The notes: generated by a model from the sequence alone, not told the origin. Positions 52,818 through 63,086 are shown, counted from the first letter of the stretch. The stretch: 64,000 nt of DNA from Lederbergia sp. NSJ-179 (GCF_022867885.1 NZ_JALIFP010000004.1:1-64000); one strand, 5' to 3'. Translations and numbers: made by a program.

Positions 52818-54908
52818 TTGGCGGAATACAAATTGAAAGGACTTTCTTGCGCCAATTGTGCAAAAGAAATGGAAGAGGACATTCAAAAATTGGAAAATGG
52901 TCAAGATGCAAAGCTTTTATTTAATTCAAGTAAATTAATCGTTTCTGACCAGATCTCTTTACCGAAAGTGGAAAAAATCTTGGCGGGGGATGGGGCATCA
53001 CTTGTGAGGGATGAGGCGGATCGCTCTGTTAATGAACATGATCACGCTCATAGTTCTGTTCGCCATTTACTGCTTTTGATTGGGCTATCTGCTCTATTAT
53101 TTCTGTGTGCGATTGTTGTGGAGCATACAGGAAGTGAATGGATCGCTGTGATTCTATATGTAACGTCAGCCACCCTTAGCGGGTACACAACATTTATAAA
53201 AGGTGCAAAAAATATTTTGAAATTAAAATTTAATATCGATACATTGATGACCATCGCCTTAATTGGAGCCTTTGCAATCGGCGAATGGAAGGAAGGGACA
53301 TTAGTTGCGATCCTGTTCGGGATGAATGAATATTTAGAAGGGCTTGGGATGCAGAAGGCTCGCAAATCGATGGAGACTTTATTAGAGATTGCTCCGAAAG
53401 AAGCCATTCGTATTTCCGGGAAAGGAGAAGAGGTTGTTCCAATTTCTGCCTTACAAGTGGGAGATGTGGTCCTCGTCAAATCCGGCTCGAAAATTCCTTC
53501 TGATGGGATCGTAATAGAGGGGAAAAGCTCCGTGAATGAAGCGGCGATTACCGGTGAATCCATGCCTGTCGAAAAAGAAGGAGGAGAGTCAGTCTTTGGC
53601 GGAAGCCTTAATAATGAAGGGATTTTACGAGTAGAAATAACGAAACCGTATAAAGATTCTTCTTTAGCTAAAATTCTCCATCTTGTCGAGGAAGCGCAGG
53701 AGACGAAAACGCCAACCGAAAAATTCATTAATCATTTTGCCAAATATTATACACCAGCGATTATGATCATTGCGGCGATTGTCATGCTTGTGCCGCCACT
53801 ATTCGGTGGCCATTGGGGAGATTGGTTTTATCAAGGTCTTGCTGTCCTAATTGTTGGCTGTCCTTGTGCGTTAATTATTTCCTCTCCAATCGCCTTAATT
53901 TCTGGGATTGCTCGAAATGCTCGCCATGGCATTTTAATAAAAGGAGGAGTGTTTCTAGAGCAATTGGGGAAAATAGACATAATTGCCTTCGATAAAACCG
54001 GTACATTAACAAAAGGGGAACCTCATGTCGAGAAAATGGTTATTTACGAGGAGGAGTCCTTTTTACCAATCGCAGGTGCCATTGAGAGAAATTCTTCCCA
54101 TCCGTTAGCAAAAGCGGTGATGAAAAAAGTGGAGGAATATAATGTGGATATCCCGGTACCTTCTTTCATTGAAACGATTGCGGGGCAAGGGGTGGAGGCC
54201 GTCATTAATGGCTTGACATATACCCTAGGGAATGAAAAAAGTATTCCGGCTAGGGCCATAACATCGGCTACCCAAAAGGATGTAGCCGCCTTAAAAAATG
54301 AGGGATTTACATTAGTGGCCGTTTCCAATTATGAAAAGGTCTTAGGCCTATTTGGGATTGCGGATGAAATACGCCCGGAAAGTAAAGAAATTGTGGAAGA
54401 GCTGCACAAGGCAGGCATTAAGAAAACGACGATGTTAACAGGAGACCACCCAAAAACCGCTGAAAAAGTAGCTGCGGCAATTGGATTAACAGATTATCAA
54501 GCTGAATTATTACCAGATCAAAAGGTGGATAAAATTAAGGAATTAACAAACGAAGGAACAACCGCCATGGTCGGGGATGGCATTAATGATGCTCCAGCGC
54601 TTGCAACCGCGGATTTAGGGATTGCCATGGGAAAAGGAACCGATAGTGCGATCGAAACAGCGGATGTGGTTCTGATGCAAGATCATTTAGGTAAGCTTCC
54701 TTTTGCCATAAAAATTGGAAAAAAAGTAAATACAATTATTAAAGTCAATATTTTCTTGGCTCTTGGCTTAAAATTAATTGCCCTCTTATTAACGATCCCG
54801 GGATTACTAACACTATGGATTGCGATTCTTTCCGATATGGGAGCAACTGTGCTTGTTACGTTAATAAGTTTGACAGTTTTGCTCGAAAAACGTACATTAA
54901 AATCATAG
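52818..54908 (+). CDS. Heavy-metal (Zn/Cd/Pb-type) P1B-type ATPase
   Basis: A 696-residue exporter. An N-terminal metal-binding domain has SCANC, a short His-rich stretch EHDHAHSS precedes helix 1, and the transmembrane metal site is CPC (Cys348, Cys350). The phosphorylated Asp392 lies in DKTGTLTKGEP, and TGES, HP (NSSHPLAKAV) and MVGDGINDAPAL motifs are intact. CPC with a late Lys/Asp pair fits CadA/ZntA-like specificity. TTG 52818 follows GAGGTGGGG; the preceding repressor gene ends 22 bases upstream. Confidence 0.92.
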   Translation: MAEYKLKGLSCANCAKEMEEDIQKLENGQDAKLLFNSSKLIVSDQISLPKVEKILAGDGASLVRDEADRSVNEHDHAHSSVRHLLLLIGLSALLFLCAIVVEHTGSEWIAVILYVTSATLSGYTTFIKGAKNILKLKFNIDTLMTIALIGAFAIGEWKEGTLVAILFGMNEYLEGLGMQKARKSMETLLEIAPKEAIRISGKGEEVVPISALQVGDVVLVKSGSKIPSDGIVIEGKSSVNEAAITGESMPVEKEGGESVFGGSLNNEGILRVEITKPYKDSSLAKILHLVEEAQETKTPTEKFINHFAKYYTPAIMIIAAIVMLVPPLFGGHWGDWFYQGLAVLIVGCPCALIISSPIALISGIARNARHGILIKGGVFLEQLGKIDIIAFDKTGTLTKGEPHVEKMVIYEEESFLPIAGAIERNSSHPLAKAVMKKVEEYNVDIPVPSFIETIAGQGVEAVINGLTYTLGNEKSIPARAITSATQKDVAALKNEGFTLVAVSNYEKVLGLFGIADEIRPESKEIVEELHKAGIKKTTMLTGDHPKTAEKVAAAIGLTDYQAELLPDQKVDKIKELTNEGTTAMVGDGINDAPALATADLGIAMGKGTDSAIETADVVLMQDHLGKLPFAIKIGKKVNTIIKVNIFLALGLKLIALLLTIPGLLTLWIAILSDMGATVLVTLISLTVLLEKRTLKS

Positions 54909-54969
54909 TGTCAAAATAGAGCTGTCTCCGATTCAACATGAGGCGCTCTTTTTTTAAAGAATAACTAAG

Positions 54970-55215
54970 ATCTAGATCTAGCGCCTAGCCCCGAGAAGAG
55001 GCTCGCAGGATGCGAGTCCATCGGCGTGGCATTGACGTGGTGTCCGTAGACGATGTTCCACTAAATAACCCTGAACCTATGAAGAGAAAGATCACCCTCC
55101 CTAGTTTCAGGAACATTTGCTTGTCGGGGGCCCACAGGATGCAGGTCAGGACGGCGTTGTTGTCGCGTCTTTAGCCGTTCTTCCCTATTCCAAGGCGCTT
55201 ACGCTTTTCTTAATA
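54970..55215. repeat. Dispersed hairpin repeat, long composite copy upstream of phoP
   Basis: CTAGCGCCTAGCCCCGAGA opens the element, CTCGC-AGGAT-GCGAG is at 55002-55016, then ATCGGCGTGGC...GACGATGTTCC, an ATGTTCC...GGAACAT pair, and a second module GGCCCACAGGATG...GGACGGCG...TTAGCCGTTC, ending in CAAGGCGCTTACGCTTTTCTT. It fills the gap between the ATPase gene and phoP, ending 16 bases before the phoP start. Confidence 0.8.
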
Positions 55216-55230
55216 AGGAGGACAGACGGC

Positions 55231-55929
55231 ATGGAAAAAGTGCTTGTGATTGATGATGAGCCTTCCATTGTGACTTTATTACAGTTTAATTTAGAAAAAG
55301 CAGGATTTTCTGTTATTACGGCAGGAGATGGAAACAGCGGACTAAAGAAAGCGATGGAAGAGAAGCCAAGCTTAATTATTCTCGATTTAATGCTTCCCGG
55401 AATGGATGGCATGGACGTTTGTAAAACCATTCGACAAGAAAAACTGAAAACCCCGATATTAATGCTGACAGCGAAGGATGATGAATTTGATAAAGTCTTG
55501 GGACTTGAACTTGGGGCGGATGATTATTTAACAAAGCCATTTAGTCCACGTGAAGTGATTGCGAGAGTAAAGGCGATATTAAGACGGTCACAAATGAATG
55601 AGTCTTCCGAAACATCTAAACAAGAGGATGCTCTGAGAATCGGTGATCTTGTGATTTTCCCTGAACAATATGAGGCAGAGCTTTCGGGGAAGAAGCTCGA
55701 TTTAACACCAAAGGAATTTGAATTGCTGTTATATTTAGCTAACCACCAAGGCAAGGTACTCAATCGTCACCAATTGCTTGACGCTGTTTGGAATTATGAA
55801 TTTGTGGGGGATTCTCGCATTGTGGATGTTCATATTAGCCATTTACGGGAAAAAATCGAAAAAGATACGAAACAACCACTGTATATTAAGACGGTAAGAG
55901 GATTCGGCTATAAGCTGGGGCAGCCGTGA
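55231..55929 (+). CDS. phoP: Phosphate-response regulator PhoP (OmpR family)
   Basis: A 232-residue regulator: receiver domain with Asp52 in LDLMLPGMDG and a winged-helix DNA-binding domain (LTPKEFELLLYLANHQGKVL, SRIVDVHISHLREKIE, IKTVRGFGYKLG). ATG 55231 follows AAGGAGGAC. It overlaps phoR by one base. The Pho box in front of the pst operon two genes downstream supports PhoP rather than another OmpR protein. The dispersed repeat supplies its immediate upstream region. Confidence 0.88.
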   Translation: MEKVLVIDDEPSIVTLLQFNLEKAGFSVITAGDGNSGLKKAMEEKPSLIILDLMLPGMDGMDVCKTIRQEKLKTPILMLTAKDDEFDKVLGLELGADDYLTKPFSPREVIARVKAILRRSQMNESSETSKQEDALRIGDLVIFPEQYEAELSGKKLDLTPKEFELLLYLANHQGKVLNRHQLLDAVWNYEFVGDSRIVDVHISHLREKIEKDTKQPLYIKTVRGFGYKLGQP

Positions 55930-57710
55930 TGATTCATAAATTATGGGCCCGGATTACCTTATCCTTTTTAGTTTTGATATCTATATTATTAGTGCTTTCC
56001 GGCTTCTTTTTATCAAGAATGATGAAAGATACATATTATGATTTAAAAGAATCGCATTTACTCCAAACAGCAAAATTAGTCTTAAATGTGATTGAAAGAG
56101 AGGATCTACTTATCTCTCCTACAGACCTTCAGGAAGAAATGAACCTATTAGCTGAATCGATTCAATCAAGACTGACGATTTTAGATCAAAAAGGAAATGT
56201 GTTAGCTGATTCAGAAGATTCTCCTACGGAGATGGAAAATCATGCAAACAGGCCGGAAGTAAAGAAGGTACTTCAAGGACAAGCTTCATCAGGGATATCG
56301 ATTCGTTATAGTAAAACGCTTGGTTTTCATATGATGTATGTGACAGTCCCCATTATGGAAAAGGATCAGCCACAAGGTGTCATCAGGGTGGCTTATTCTC
56401 TTCAGAAAATTGATTTGGCATTACGTAAATTATGGTTAAGCATTAGTATATCCCTACTTTCTGTTTTTCTGCTCACTGGTTTAATTGGAATGAGATTAGC
56501 AAAAAGTATTTCCAAACCGATTGAAGAAATGATTGGTGTTTCAGAAAGGTTAAAGGAGAAGGACTTTTCCGCTCGGGTAAATCTACAGCCGAAAGGTGAA
56601 TTAGGGCAATTAGCCACAGCTATTAATATGCTCGCCTCAAGCCTAAAAACGCAAATGGAAACCATTCAAGAGAATGAGCAGCAGCTCTCAGGTGTATTAA
56701 CCAATATGACAAGTGGTGTTTTATTAGTCGATATGCAGGGGAGAATTTTATTGGCCAATAAAGCGATGGCGCAATTTATGGGGGAAGAACCACAAGCCTT
56801 CATAGGAAAAATGTATATGGACGTTAGTCAAAATTTGGAATTTAATTCCTTGATGAAAGAGTGTTTAAAAACGGGGAAGGAGATAAGAGAGGAAATCACT
56901 TTTTATTATCCAAAAGAGCGGATTATGGATGTTCATCTTGCGCCTTATGTCCGTGAAAAGCATGAATTGAAGGGAATGATCGCCGTTCTGCATGATGTGA
57001 CAGAGGTGCACAGACTGGAAAATATGAGAAGAGATTTCGTTGCGAACGTCTCTCATGAATTAAAGACTCCTGTTACCTCTGTGAAAGGTTTCGCCGAGAC
57101 CTTATTAGATGGGGCCATGTATGATGAGGAACTCTGTCGCGAATTTCTTAGCATTATTTATCGGGAAAGTGAGCGACTCCATCGATTAATCAGTGAGCTT
57201 TTATATTTATCTAGAATCGAACAACATCATATTCCCTTAAAATTAGAACAAATGAATATAACGGAAGCAGTCTGGCATGTAGCCAACACGATTCAAAAGG
57301 AAGCCGATAAGAAAAAATTAACCCTTATGCTACCTGAACAGGGCGAAATATGGATCGAGGGGGAGAAGGACAGAATCCAACAAATTGTGTTAAATCTCCT
57401 TTCCAATGCGATCGCCTACACACCAGAAGGAGGAAAAATTGTTGTTACATTATGGGAGGAAGCCAATCAAATAAAACTTAGTATAGCTGATACAGGAATT
57501 GGAATTCCCTCTTCAGAGCTTCCACGAATATTTGAACGGTTTTATCGCGTAGAAAAGGCTCGCTCCCGTCGCTCCGGAGGAACTGGTCTGGGCCTAGCCA
57601 TTGTAAAACATTTAATCGAATCCCACCATGGGAAAATTGAAGTAAAAAGTGAAGAGGCAAAAGGAACAACCTTTACCGTGACATTGCCGAAATATCAAGA
57701 GAAAAATTAA
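55929..57710 (+). CDS. phoR: Sensor histidine kinase PhoR
   Basis: A 593-residue kinase: helices at residues ~8-30 and ~165-185 bound an extracytoplasmic domain; HAMP, then PAS (GVLLVDMQGRILLANKAMA), HisKA with His376 in VANVSHELKTP, and ATPase boxes (NLLSNAIAYTPEGG, IADTGIGIP, GGTGLGLAIVKHL). The domain order and length match B. subtilis PhoR. Its ATG overlaps the phoP stop (TGATG). Confidence 0.9.
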   Translation: MIHKLWARITLSFLVLISILLVLSGFFLSRMMKDTYYDLKESHLLQTAKLVLNVIEREDLLISPTDLQEEMNLLAESIQSRLTILDQKGNVLADSEDSPTEMENHANRPEVKKVLQGQASSGISIRYSKTLGFHMMYVTVPIMEKDQPQGVIRVAYSLQKIDLALRKLWLSISISLLSVFLLTGLIGMRLAKSISKPIEEMIGVSERLKEKDFSARVNLQPKGELGQLATAINMLASSLKTQMETIQENEQQLSGVLTNMTSGVLLVDMQGRILLANKAMAQFMGEEPQAFIGKMYMDVSQNLEFNSLMKECLKTGKEIREEITFYYPKERIMDVHLAPYVREKHELKGMIAVLHDVTEVHRLENMRRDFVANVSHELKTPVTSVKGFAETLLDGAMYDEELCREFLSIIYRESERLHRLISELLYLSRIEQHHIPLKLEQMNITEAVWHVANTIQKEADKKKLTLMLPEQGEIWIEGEKDRIQQIVLNLLSNAIAYTPEGGKIVVTLWEEANQIKLSIADTGIGIPSSELPRIFERFYRVEKARSRRSGGTGLGLAIVKHLIESHHGKIEVKSEEAKGTTFTVTLPKYQEKN

Positions 57711-57713
57711 TCG

Positions 57714-57748
57714 AAAAAACCCGCTCCCAAGAGGAAGCGGGTTTTTTG
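57714..57748 (+). terminator. Rho-independent terminator of phoPR
   Basis: AAAAAACCCGCT (57714-57725) pairs with AGCGGGTTTTTT (57736-57747). Confidence 0.92.
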
Positions 57749-57766
57749 GCAATCTGTGTGTATCTT

Positions 57767-58080
57767 TTGCTGAACTTCCGAAGTGAATTGCTGAACTTCT
57801 GAGGTGAATTGCTGAACTTCCGAGGTGGATTGCTGAACTTCCGAAGTGAATTGCTGAACTTCTGAGGTGAATTGCTGAACTTCCGAGGTGGATTGCTGAA
57901 CTTCCGAAGTGAATTGCTGAACTTCTGAGGTGAATTGCTGAACTTCCGAGGTGGATTGCTGAACTTCCGAAGTGAATTGCTGAACTTCTGAGGTGAATTG
58001 CTGAACTTCCGAAGTGAATTGCTGAACTTCCGAGGTGAATTGCTGAACTTCTGGGATGAATTGCTGAACCTCGCACTCTT
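57767..58080. repeat. Tandem array of 21-bp units, 14 full and one partial
   Basis: Every unit starts TTGCTGAACTT (57767, 57788, 57809 ... 58040, partial 58061). Three unit types differ in the last ten bases (CCGAAGTGAA, CTGAGGTGAA, CCGAGGTGGA) and recur in the same order, forming a 63-bp higher-order repeat three times before decaying. The last units are more diverged. It is intergenic between the phoR terminator and the pstS promoter. Confidence 0.95.
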
Positions 58081-58121
58081 ACGCTGTCCCGACATTTTTC
58101 TTTACAAAGTTCAATCAAAGC

Positions 58122-58149
58122 TTTACATATTCTTCACATTCTTTTTATA
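58122..58149 (+). promoter_or_regulatory. Pho box of the pst operon
   Basis: TTTACA (58122), TTCACA (58133) and TTTATA (58144) are three direct repeats spaced exactly 11 bases, matching the PhoP box TT(A/C/T)A(C/T)A-N5. Another TTTACA at 58101 is one base off the same phase. PhoP would bind here to activate pstS under phosphate starvation. Confidence 0.85.
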
Positions 58150-58225
58150 GGGGCTTAAAATCAATCGTTTATTGTATAGATAAGCAATCGATGATTGCAA
58201 TATAAAAAAAAGGTGGCTCATATTC

Positions 58226-59146
58226 ATGAAAAAGAAGTGGTTGGCGATAACTGGATGTATGTTTTTATTCGCGCTCCTCTTAACAGCATGTGGTAATACA
58301 CAGGCAGGTTCTAAAGAAGCAGGTAAAGAAGCGAATAAGGAAGTGTCTTCAAATAACGAGGAGCTAACAGGATCGATTACAGTTGTTGGTTCAAGTGCGA
58401 TGCAACCTTTAATTGAAGCCGCTGCTCAACAATTTATGCAAAAACACCCCAAAGTTGTTGTGAATGTACAAGGGGGCGGGAGTGGCACAGGATTAAGTAA
58501 AATTAGTGAAGGCGCAGTGGATATCGGCAACTCTGATGTATTTGCGGAAGAAAAGGAAGGAATTCCGGCAGAGCAATTAGACGACTATAAAGTGGCCGTT
58601 GTCGGTATGGCCCCAGTTGTCCATGCAAAAGTTGGTGTTCAAGATATCACACAAGCTGAATTAATCGATATATTTACAGGAAAGATAAAGAATTGGAAAG
58701 AGCTTGGAGGAACGGATCAAGAAATTGTTGTTATCAACCGTCCAAAAGGTTCTGGAACGCGGGCAACTTTTGAAAAGTTTGCTTTAAATGGACAAGAAGC
58801 AATGGAAGCACAGGAACAAGATTCTTCCGGTACGGTACGAAATATCGTAAGTGAAACTCCTGGGGCAATTAGCTATCTAGCCTTTTCCTATATTGACGAT
58901 TCCGTCACTGCTTTAAAAATCGATGGGGGAGAACCAACCGATAAACAAGTGGCGACAAATGATTGGAAAGTTTGGGCTTACCAACATATGTATACGAATG
59001 GAGAAGCAACAGGCGTTACAAAAGAGTTCATAGATTACATTCTTTCAAAAGAAGTCCAAACTACTTTACTACCAAAAATGGGTTATCTTCCTGTCACAAA
59101 CATGAAAGTAGATCGAGGAGCAAACGGAGAATTAAGTGAATTGTAA
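58226..59146 (+). CDS. pstS: Phosphate-binding lipoprotein PstS
   Basis: A 306-residue phosphate receptor. The lipobox is LTAC (Cys near residue 22), then a charged linker and the binding fold: GSITVVGSSAMQPLIEAAAQ, QGGGSGTGLSKISEGAVDIG and NRPKGSGTRATFEKF provide the phosphate-binding loops. First gene of the pstS-C-A-B-B operon behind a Pho box, as in B. subtilis. Confidence 0.94.
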   Translation: MKKKWLAITGCMFLFALLLTACGNTQAGSKEAGKEANKEVSSNNEELTGSITVVGSSAMQPLIEAAAQQFMQKHPKVVVNVQGGGSGTGLSKISEGAVDIGNSDVFAEEKEGIPAEQLDDYKVAVVGMAPVVHAKVGVQDITQAELIDIFTGKIKNWKELGGTDQEIVVINRPKGSGTRATFEKFALNGQEAMEAQEQDSSGTVRNIVSETPGAISYLAFSYIDDSVTALKIDGGEPTDKQVATNDWKVWAYQHMYTNGEATGVTKEFIDYILSKEVQTTLLPKMGYLPVTNMKVDRGANGELSEL

Positions 59147-59170
59147 TGTTTAAAATAGAAAAGCATCGAG

Positions 59171-59208
59171 AGAGGGGTAAAAAACGACTAGGACATTACC
59201 TCTTTTTC
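59171..59208 (+). terminator. Weak hairpin between pstS and pstC
   Basis: AGAGGGGTAA (59171-59180) pairs imperfectly with TTACCTCT (59196-59203), then TTTT. It may act as an attenuator so that pstS mRNA exceeds the permease genes. Confidence 0.5.
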
Positions 59209-59250
59209 ATTGTTTGAGAGAATGGGTTTTATGATAAAGGAGTGTTCGAC

Positions 59251-60183
59251 TTGTCACAACTAGAAAATGACGGACTAATCGACATCAGGCAACCGAACAA
59301 GAAACAGCGGTTGGAGAAAATGGGGAAGGGGCTTACCCTTTTAACAGTAGGACTTACCCTAATTCTTACCATTTTAATTCTATCGCTTGTCATCTCAAAA
59401 GGACTCGCTATCTTCTTATTTAACCAAGGGGGCATACTAGAGTTTTTATTCGGGAAAAAGTGGAACCCTGGTACAGTAAGTGAAATAGGGAGACCGATCA
59501 TTGGCGCTTTGCCGATGATCACAGGATCATTTACAGTGACCATCTTATCAGCCTTCTTTTGTACACCGATTGCGGTTGGGGCCGCCGTTTTTATGACAGA
59601 AATTTCCCCGAAATGGGGTAAAAGAATCCTACAACCAGTTCTGGAGTTACTTGTGGGTATTCCATCGGTTGTCTATGGATTTATCGGTCTTTCGATTGTT
59701 GTGCCGTTTTTAAGAGAAACCTTTTCAGGCAGTGGATTTGGAATTGCGGCTGGAACGATCGTTTTATCCATCATGATTTTGCCAACGATGACAAGTTTGT
59801 CGGTTGACGCTCTCGCCTCTGTTCCAAAGTCCTTGCGGGAAGCCTCCTATGCATTAGGAGCAACACGCTGGCAAACGATTTATCGTGTACTTTTAAAAAC
59901 AGCCAGAACAGGTTTATTAACAGCGATGATTTTTGGGATGGCGCGTGCTTTTGGAGAGGCATTAGCCGTTCAAATGGTGATCGGAAATTCACCTGTCATG
60001 CCTACCTCTCTTCTGGAGCCTGCCTCTACATTAACGAGCATTTTAACGATGGGAATGGGGTATACCGTATTAGGTCAAACAGAGAATAATGCCTTATGGT
60101 CCTTGGCTTTAGTACTCATGTTTATGTCTTTCCTATTTATTTTCATTATTCGGCGATTAGGAAGGAGGAATCCGTCAGTATGA
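59251..60183 (+). CDS. pstC: Phosphate ABC permease PstC
   Basis: A 310-residue permease with six helices. The EAA-type loop is LREASYALGATRWQTIYRVL, with GIPSVVYGFIGL before it. TTG 59251 is chosen because AAAGGAG lies 8 bases upstream; GTG 59242 abuts that site. It overlaps pstA by four bases. Confidence 0.92.
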   Translation: MSQLENDGLIDIRQPNKKQRLEKMGKGLTLLTVGLTLILTILILSLVISKGLAIFLFNQGGILEFLFGKKWNPGTVSEIGRPIIGALPMITGSFTVTILSAFFCTPIAVGAAVFMTEISPKWGKRILQPVLELLVGIPSVVYGFIGLSIVVPFLRETFSGSGFGIAAGTIVLSIMILPTMTSLSVDALASVPKSLREASYALGATRWQTIYRVLLKTARTGLLTAMIFGMARAFGEALAVQMVIGNSPVMPTSLLEPASTLTSILTMGMGYTVLGQTENNALWSLALVLMFMSFLFIFIIRRLGRRNPSV

Positions 60184-61064
60184 CAGCGAAACGAGCGGAT
60201 CGAATCGCAACCATCCTATTTTATGGGATTGCCTTTTTCATTATAGGCCTGCTTCTCAGTATGATTGGTTATCTATTTTTCCAAGGAATTCCGAAACTTA
60301 GTTGGAATTTCATTACTTCCCCACCGCAGATCTTTCAAGCTGGTGGCGGGATTGGACCACAATTATTTAATTCTTTTTATCTTTTATTCTTAACAATGGT
60401 GATCACCATTCCAATCTCTTTAGGGGCGGGGATTTATCTATCGGAATATGCACCGACCAATAAGTTTACAGATATTCTACGAACAATGATTGAAGTACTT
60501 TCATCTCTTCCATCGATTGTAGTTGGTTTGTTCGGTTTTTTGTTCTTTGTAATCTATATGGGATGGGGTTTTTCCATTCTTTCAGGTGCTTTGGTCTTAT
60601 CTGTCTTTAATTTGCCTTTGATGGTTCGAGTTGTGGAGGATTCACTCAAATCCGTGTCACAACAACAAAGGGAAGCTGGATTGGCTTTAGGTGTTTCTCG
60701 TTGGGAAACGATCACTATGGTTATTTTGCCAGCCGCTCTACCCGGGATGATCACAGGCGTTATTTTAGTAGCAGGCCGAGTGTTTGGTGAGGCAGCAGCG
60801 TTAATTTATACGGCAGGGATGAGTTCTCCCGCACTTGACTTTTCGAATTGGAATCCATTTTCACCTACTTCCCCCCTCCACCCATTAAGGCCAGCAGAAA
60901 CATTGGCTGTTCATATTTGGAAAATAAATGGAGAAGGGATTATGCCAGATGCCGCAGCTATTTCTAGTGGAGCTTCAGCCCTATTATTAATTGCTATATT
61001 TGTATTTAACATACTAGCACGATGGGTCGGACATTTCGTCTATAAAAGAATGACAACAACATAG
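60180..61064 (+). CDS. pstA: Phosphate ABC permease PstA
   Basis: A 294-residue permease with six helices. [20 protein letters not shown] is the ATPase-contact loop and [16 protein letters not shown] is typical. The ATG overlaps the pstC stop (ATGA) and GGAAGGAGGA lies upstream. Confidence 0.93.
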   Translation: MTAKRADRIATILFYGIAFFIIGLLLSMIGYLFFQGIPKLSWNFITSPPQIFQAGGGIGPQLFNSFYLLFLTMVITIPISLGAGIYLSEYAPTNKFTDILRTMIEVLSSLPSIVVGLFGFLFFVIYMGWGFSILSGALVLSVFNLPLMVRVVEDSLKSVSQQQREAGLALGVSRWETITMVILPAALPGMITGVILVAGRVFGEAAALIYTAGMSSPALDFSNWNPFSPTSPLHPLRPAETLAVHIWKINGEGIMPDAAAISSGASALLLIAIFVFNILARWVGHFVYKRMTTT

Positions 61065-61078
61065 AAAGGAGTATTTAC

Positions 61079-61903
61079 ATGGCCATAGCAAAAGAAAGGG
61101 TGCATGTGGAACAACCGGCAACATCTAACCATCTCATTCTCTTTCCGGCTCGTTCGATTTTAGAAACAGAAGGGGTCCATGTTTCCTACGGCACGAAACC
61201 AGCTATTCAAAATATTAGTTTGACCTTTCCACATCAAGCGATCACGGCATTAATTGGTCCGTCAGGCTGCGGGAAATCAACCTTTTTACGTTCTCTCAAT
61301 CGGATGAATGACGAAATCAATCATTGTCAAGTAAAGGGAAAGATTGCCTATCGGGGGATTGATATTTATGATCCTCAAGTGAATGTATTTGAATTACGAA
61401 AACAAATCGGGATGGTGTTTCAAAAACCAACCCCTTTTGTTAAATCCATCTACGATAATATTGCCTTTGGTCCTGCTCGTCACGGAGTGAAAAAGAAACG
61501 CTTGTTAGACGAAATCGTTGAAACCTCGTTACGAAAAGCGGCATTATGGGACGAGGTCAAAGATAAGCTTCATTCATCTGCCCTTAGCCTCTCTGGCGGA
61601 CAACAACAACGTCTTTGTATTGCCCGGGCAATCGCGATGAAACCGCAAGTTCTATTGTTAGATGAACCTGCTTCCGCCCTTGATCCTATTTCGACAAGGA
61701 AAATTGAGGAGTTACTTAATGACTTAAAAAAGGAATATACAATGATCATCGTGACCCATAACATGCAGCAAGCAGCCCGAATTTCTGATTTTACGGCCTT
61801 TTTCTTAATGGGAGAAATGGTCGAATATGGACCAACCCAGCAGCTTTTTTCTCAGCCTAAAGATGAGCGTACAAAAGGTTATGTCACAGGAAATTTCGGT
61901 TAA
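61079..61903 (+). CDS. pstB: Phosphate ABC ATPase PstB, first copy
   Basis: A 274-residue ATPase: Walker [21 protein letters not shown]-loop [15 protein letters not shown], signature [18 protein letters not shown] and Walker [15 protein letters not shown]. The N-terminus has about 25 extra residues compared with the second copy. Bacillus pst operons carry two pstB genes, BA and BB. Confidence 0.93.
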   Translation: MAIAKERVHVEQPATSNHLILFPARSILETEGVHVSYGTKPAIQNISLTFPHQAITALIGPSGCGKSTFLRSLNRMNDEINHCQVKGKIAYRGIDIYDPQVNVFELRKQIGMVFQKPTPFVKSIYDNIAFGPARHGVKKKRLLDEIVETSLRKAALWDEVKDKLHSSALSLSGGQQQRLCIARAIAMKPQVLLLDEPASALDPISTRKIEELLNDLKKEYTMIIVTHNMQQAARISDFTAFFLMGEMVEYGPTQQLFSQPKDERTKGYVTGNFG

Positions 61904-61920
61904 AAAAGGGAGGGAATCTC

Positions 61921-62703
61921 ATGATGAATATACATCCAATCAGTACTCAATCAGCAGCGATACAAACGAAAGATCTTCATTTTTATTATGGGGATTTTCA
62001 CGCTTTAAAAAATGTGAATCTGGAAATCTCTAAAAATAAAATCACAGCGCTAATCGGTCCTTCAGGCTGTGGAAAATCAACCTTTCTCCGAACATTAAAT
62101 CGTATGAATGATTTTATTCCCCATACAAGAACAGAAGGAGAAATTTTTATAGACGATTTGGCGATTACCTCTCCTTTGACAGATGTGGTAGAGTTAAGGA
62201 AAAGAGTAGGTATGGTTTTTCAACAAGCGAATCCCTTTCCGCTTTCCATTTACGATAATATTGCTTATGGTTTAAGAATACACGGAAAAAAGGATAAGCA
62301 GGCTATGAATCGGATCGTTGAATCGAGTTTACGTGCGGCTGCTTTATGGGAGGAGGTAAAAGATCAATTGGATCAACCGGCAACCCGTTTATCTGGGGGG
62401 CAACAACAACGTTTAGTCATTGCCCGGGCCTTAGCCGTTCAACCGGACATCCTTTTAATGGATGAACCAACCTCCGCATTAGATCCCATTTCAACGAAGA
62501 AGTTAGAGAAACTGATCATCTCTCTAAAAGAAAAGTATACGATCGTCATTGTCACTCATAATATGCAGCAAGCAGCTCGGATTTCCGACCATACGGCCTT
62601 TTTTTTGAATGGAGAAATCGTGGAATACTCGGATACTAAAGCCTTATTTTCCAATCCACAAAAGGAAAAAACAAAACAATATATTATGGGGGAATTTGGC
62701 TAA
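61921..62703 (+). CDS. pstB: Phosphate ABC ATPase PstB, second copy
   Basis: A 260-residue paralogue of the preceding gene with intact Walker A (GPSGCGKST), signature ([17 protein letters not shown]) and Walker B ([11 protein letters not shown]). It has [15 protein letters not shown] where the first has the KPTPF form. GGGAGGG lies 7 bases upstream. No phoU gene follows, as in B. subtilis. Confidence 0.93.
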   Translation: MMNIHPISTQSAAIQTKDLHFYYGDFHALKNVNLEISKNKITALIGPSGCGKSTFLRTLNRMNDFIPHTRTEGEIFIDDLAITSPLTDVVELRKRVGMVFQQANPFPLSIYDNIAYGLRIHGKKDKQAMNRIVESSLRAAALWEEVKDQLDQPATRLSGGQQQRLVIARALAVQPDILLMDEPTSALDPISTKKLEKLIISLKEKYTIVIVTHNMQQAARISDHTAFFLNGEIVEYSDTKALFSNPQKEKTKQYIMGEFG

Positions 62704-62834
62704 GGCGTATGCTTCATAAGCCAGTAACAAGACTTCATCGAGTTTTTTAAAATCTCCACCTAACATAAAACTTGCTTTTTCTTTGCAGATGAGAAAAACT
62801 AAAGGGGAAGTTTGAAAGTGGAGTGGATAAGCCA

Positions 62835-63086
62835 ATGGATAAAATTCTGTCTGCTATTTTTTTTCCGGCCATATTGATGATCCTTTTTACAAGAGTGACA
62901 TATAGACGAAGCGTTGGTTTTGTATTAACGTTAGCATTAATTATTGTTTCTGCCTATAAAGGCTATATTGACGGTTGGGGACTTATTGCAATTGAAGCGG
63001 CATCTTTAACAGTTGGACTGTATATAACAGATCGGATAGTAAAGAAGAAAAAGACGCAGCGCTCCTCCATAAAGGAAAAAGACTAG
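62835..63086 (+). CDS. csbA: CsbA-like membrane protein
   Basis: An 83-residue protein with two or three helices: DKILSAIFFPAILMILFTRV matches the start of CsbA and YKGYIDGWGLIAIEAASL follows, with a basic tail. B. subtilis csbA is a general-stress gene directly before uvrB, the same position as here. The in-frame ATG 62835 matches the homologue's start; GTG 62823 is an alternative. Function is unknown. Confidence 0.82.
   Translation: MDKILSAIFFPAILMILFTRVTYRRSVGFVLTLALIIVSAYKGYIDGWGLIAIEAASLTVGLYITDRIVKKKKTQRSSIKEKD

Noticed and set aside
53048..53728. A 226-codon open frame antisense to the P-type ATPase gene
   Set aside because: It lies opposite a strongly conserved coding sequence and has no ribosome site or protein features; it is a shadow frame.
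57612..58118. Open frames of 140 and 168 codons on the minus strand over the 21-bp array, with repeated SSAIHLG-type heptads
   Set aside because: All three minus frames are open simply because the 21-bp unit has no stop on that strand; there is no ribosome site and the frame runs into the end of phoR.
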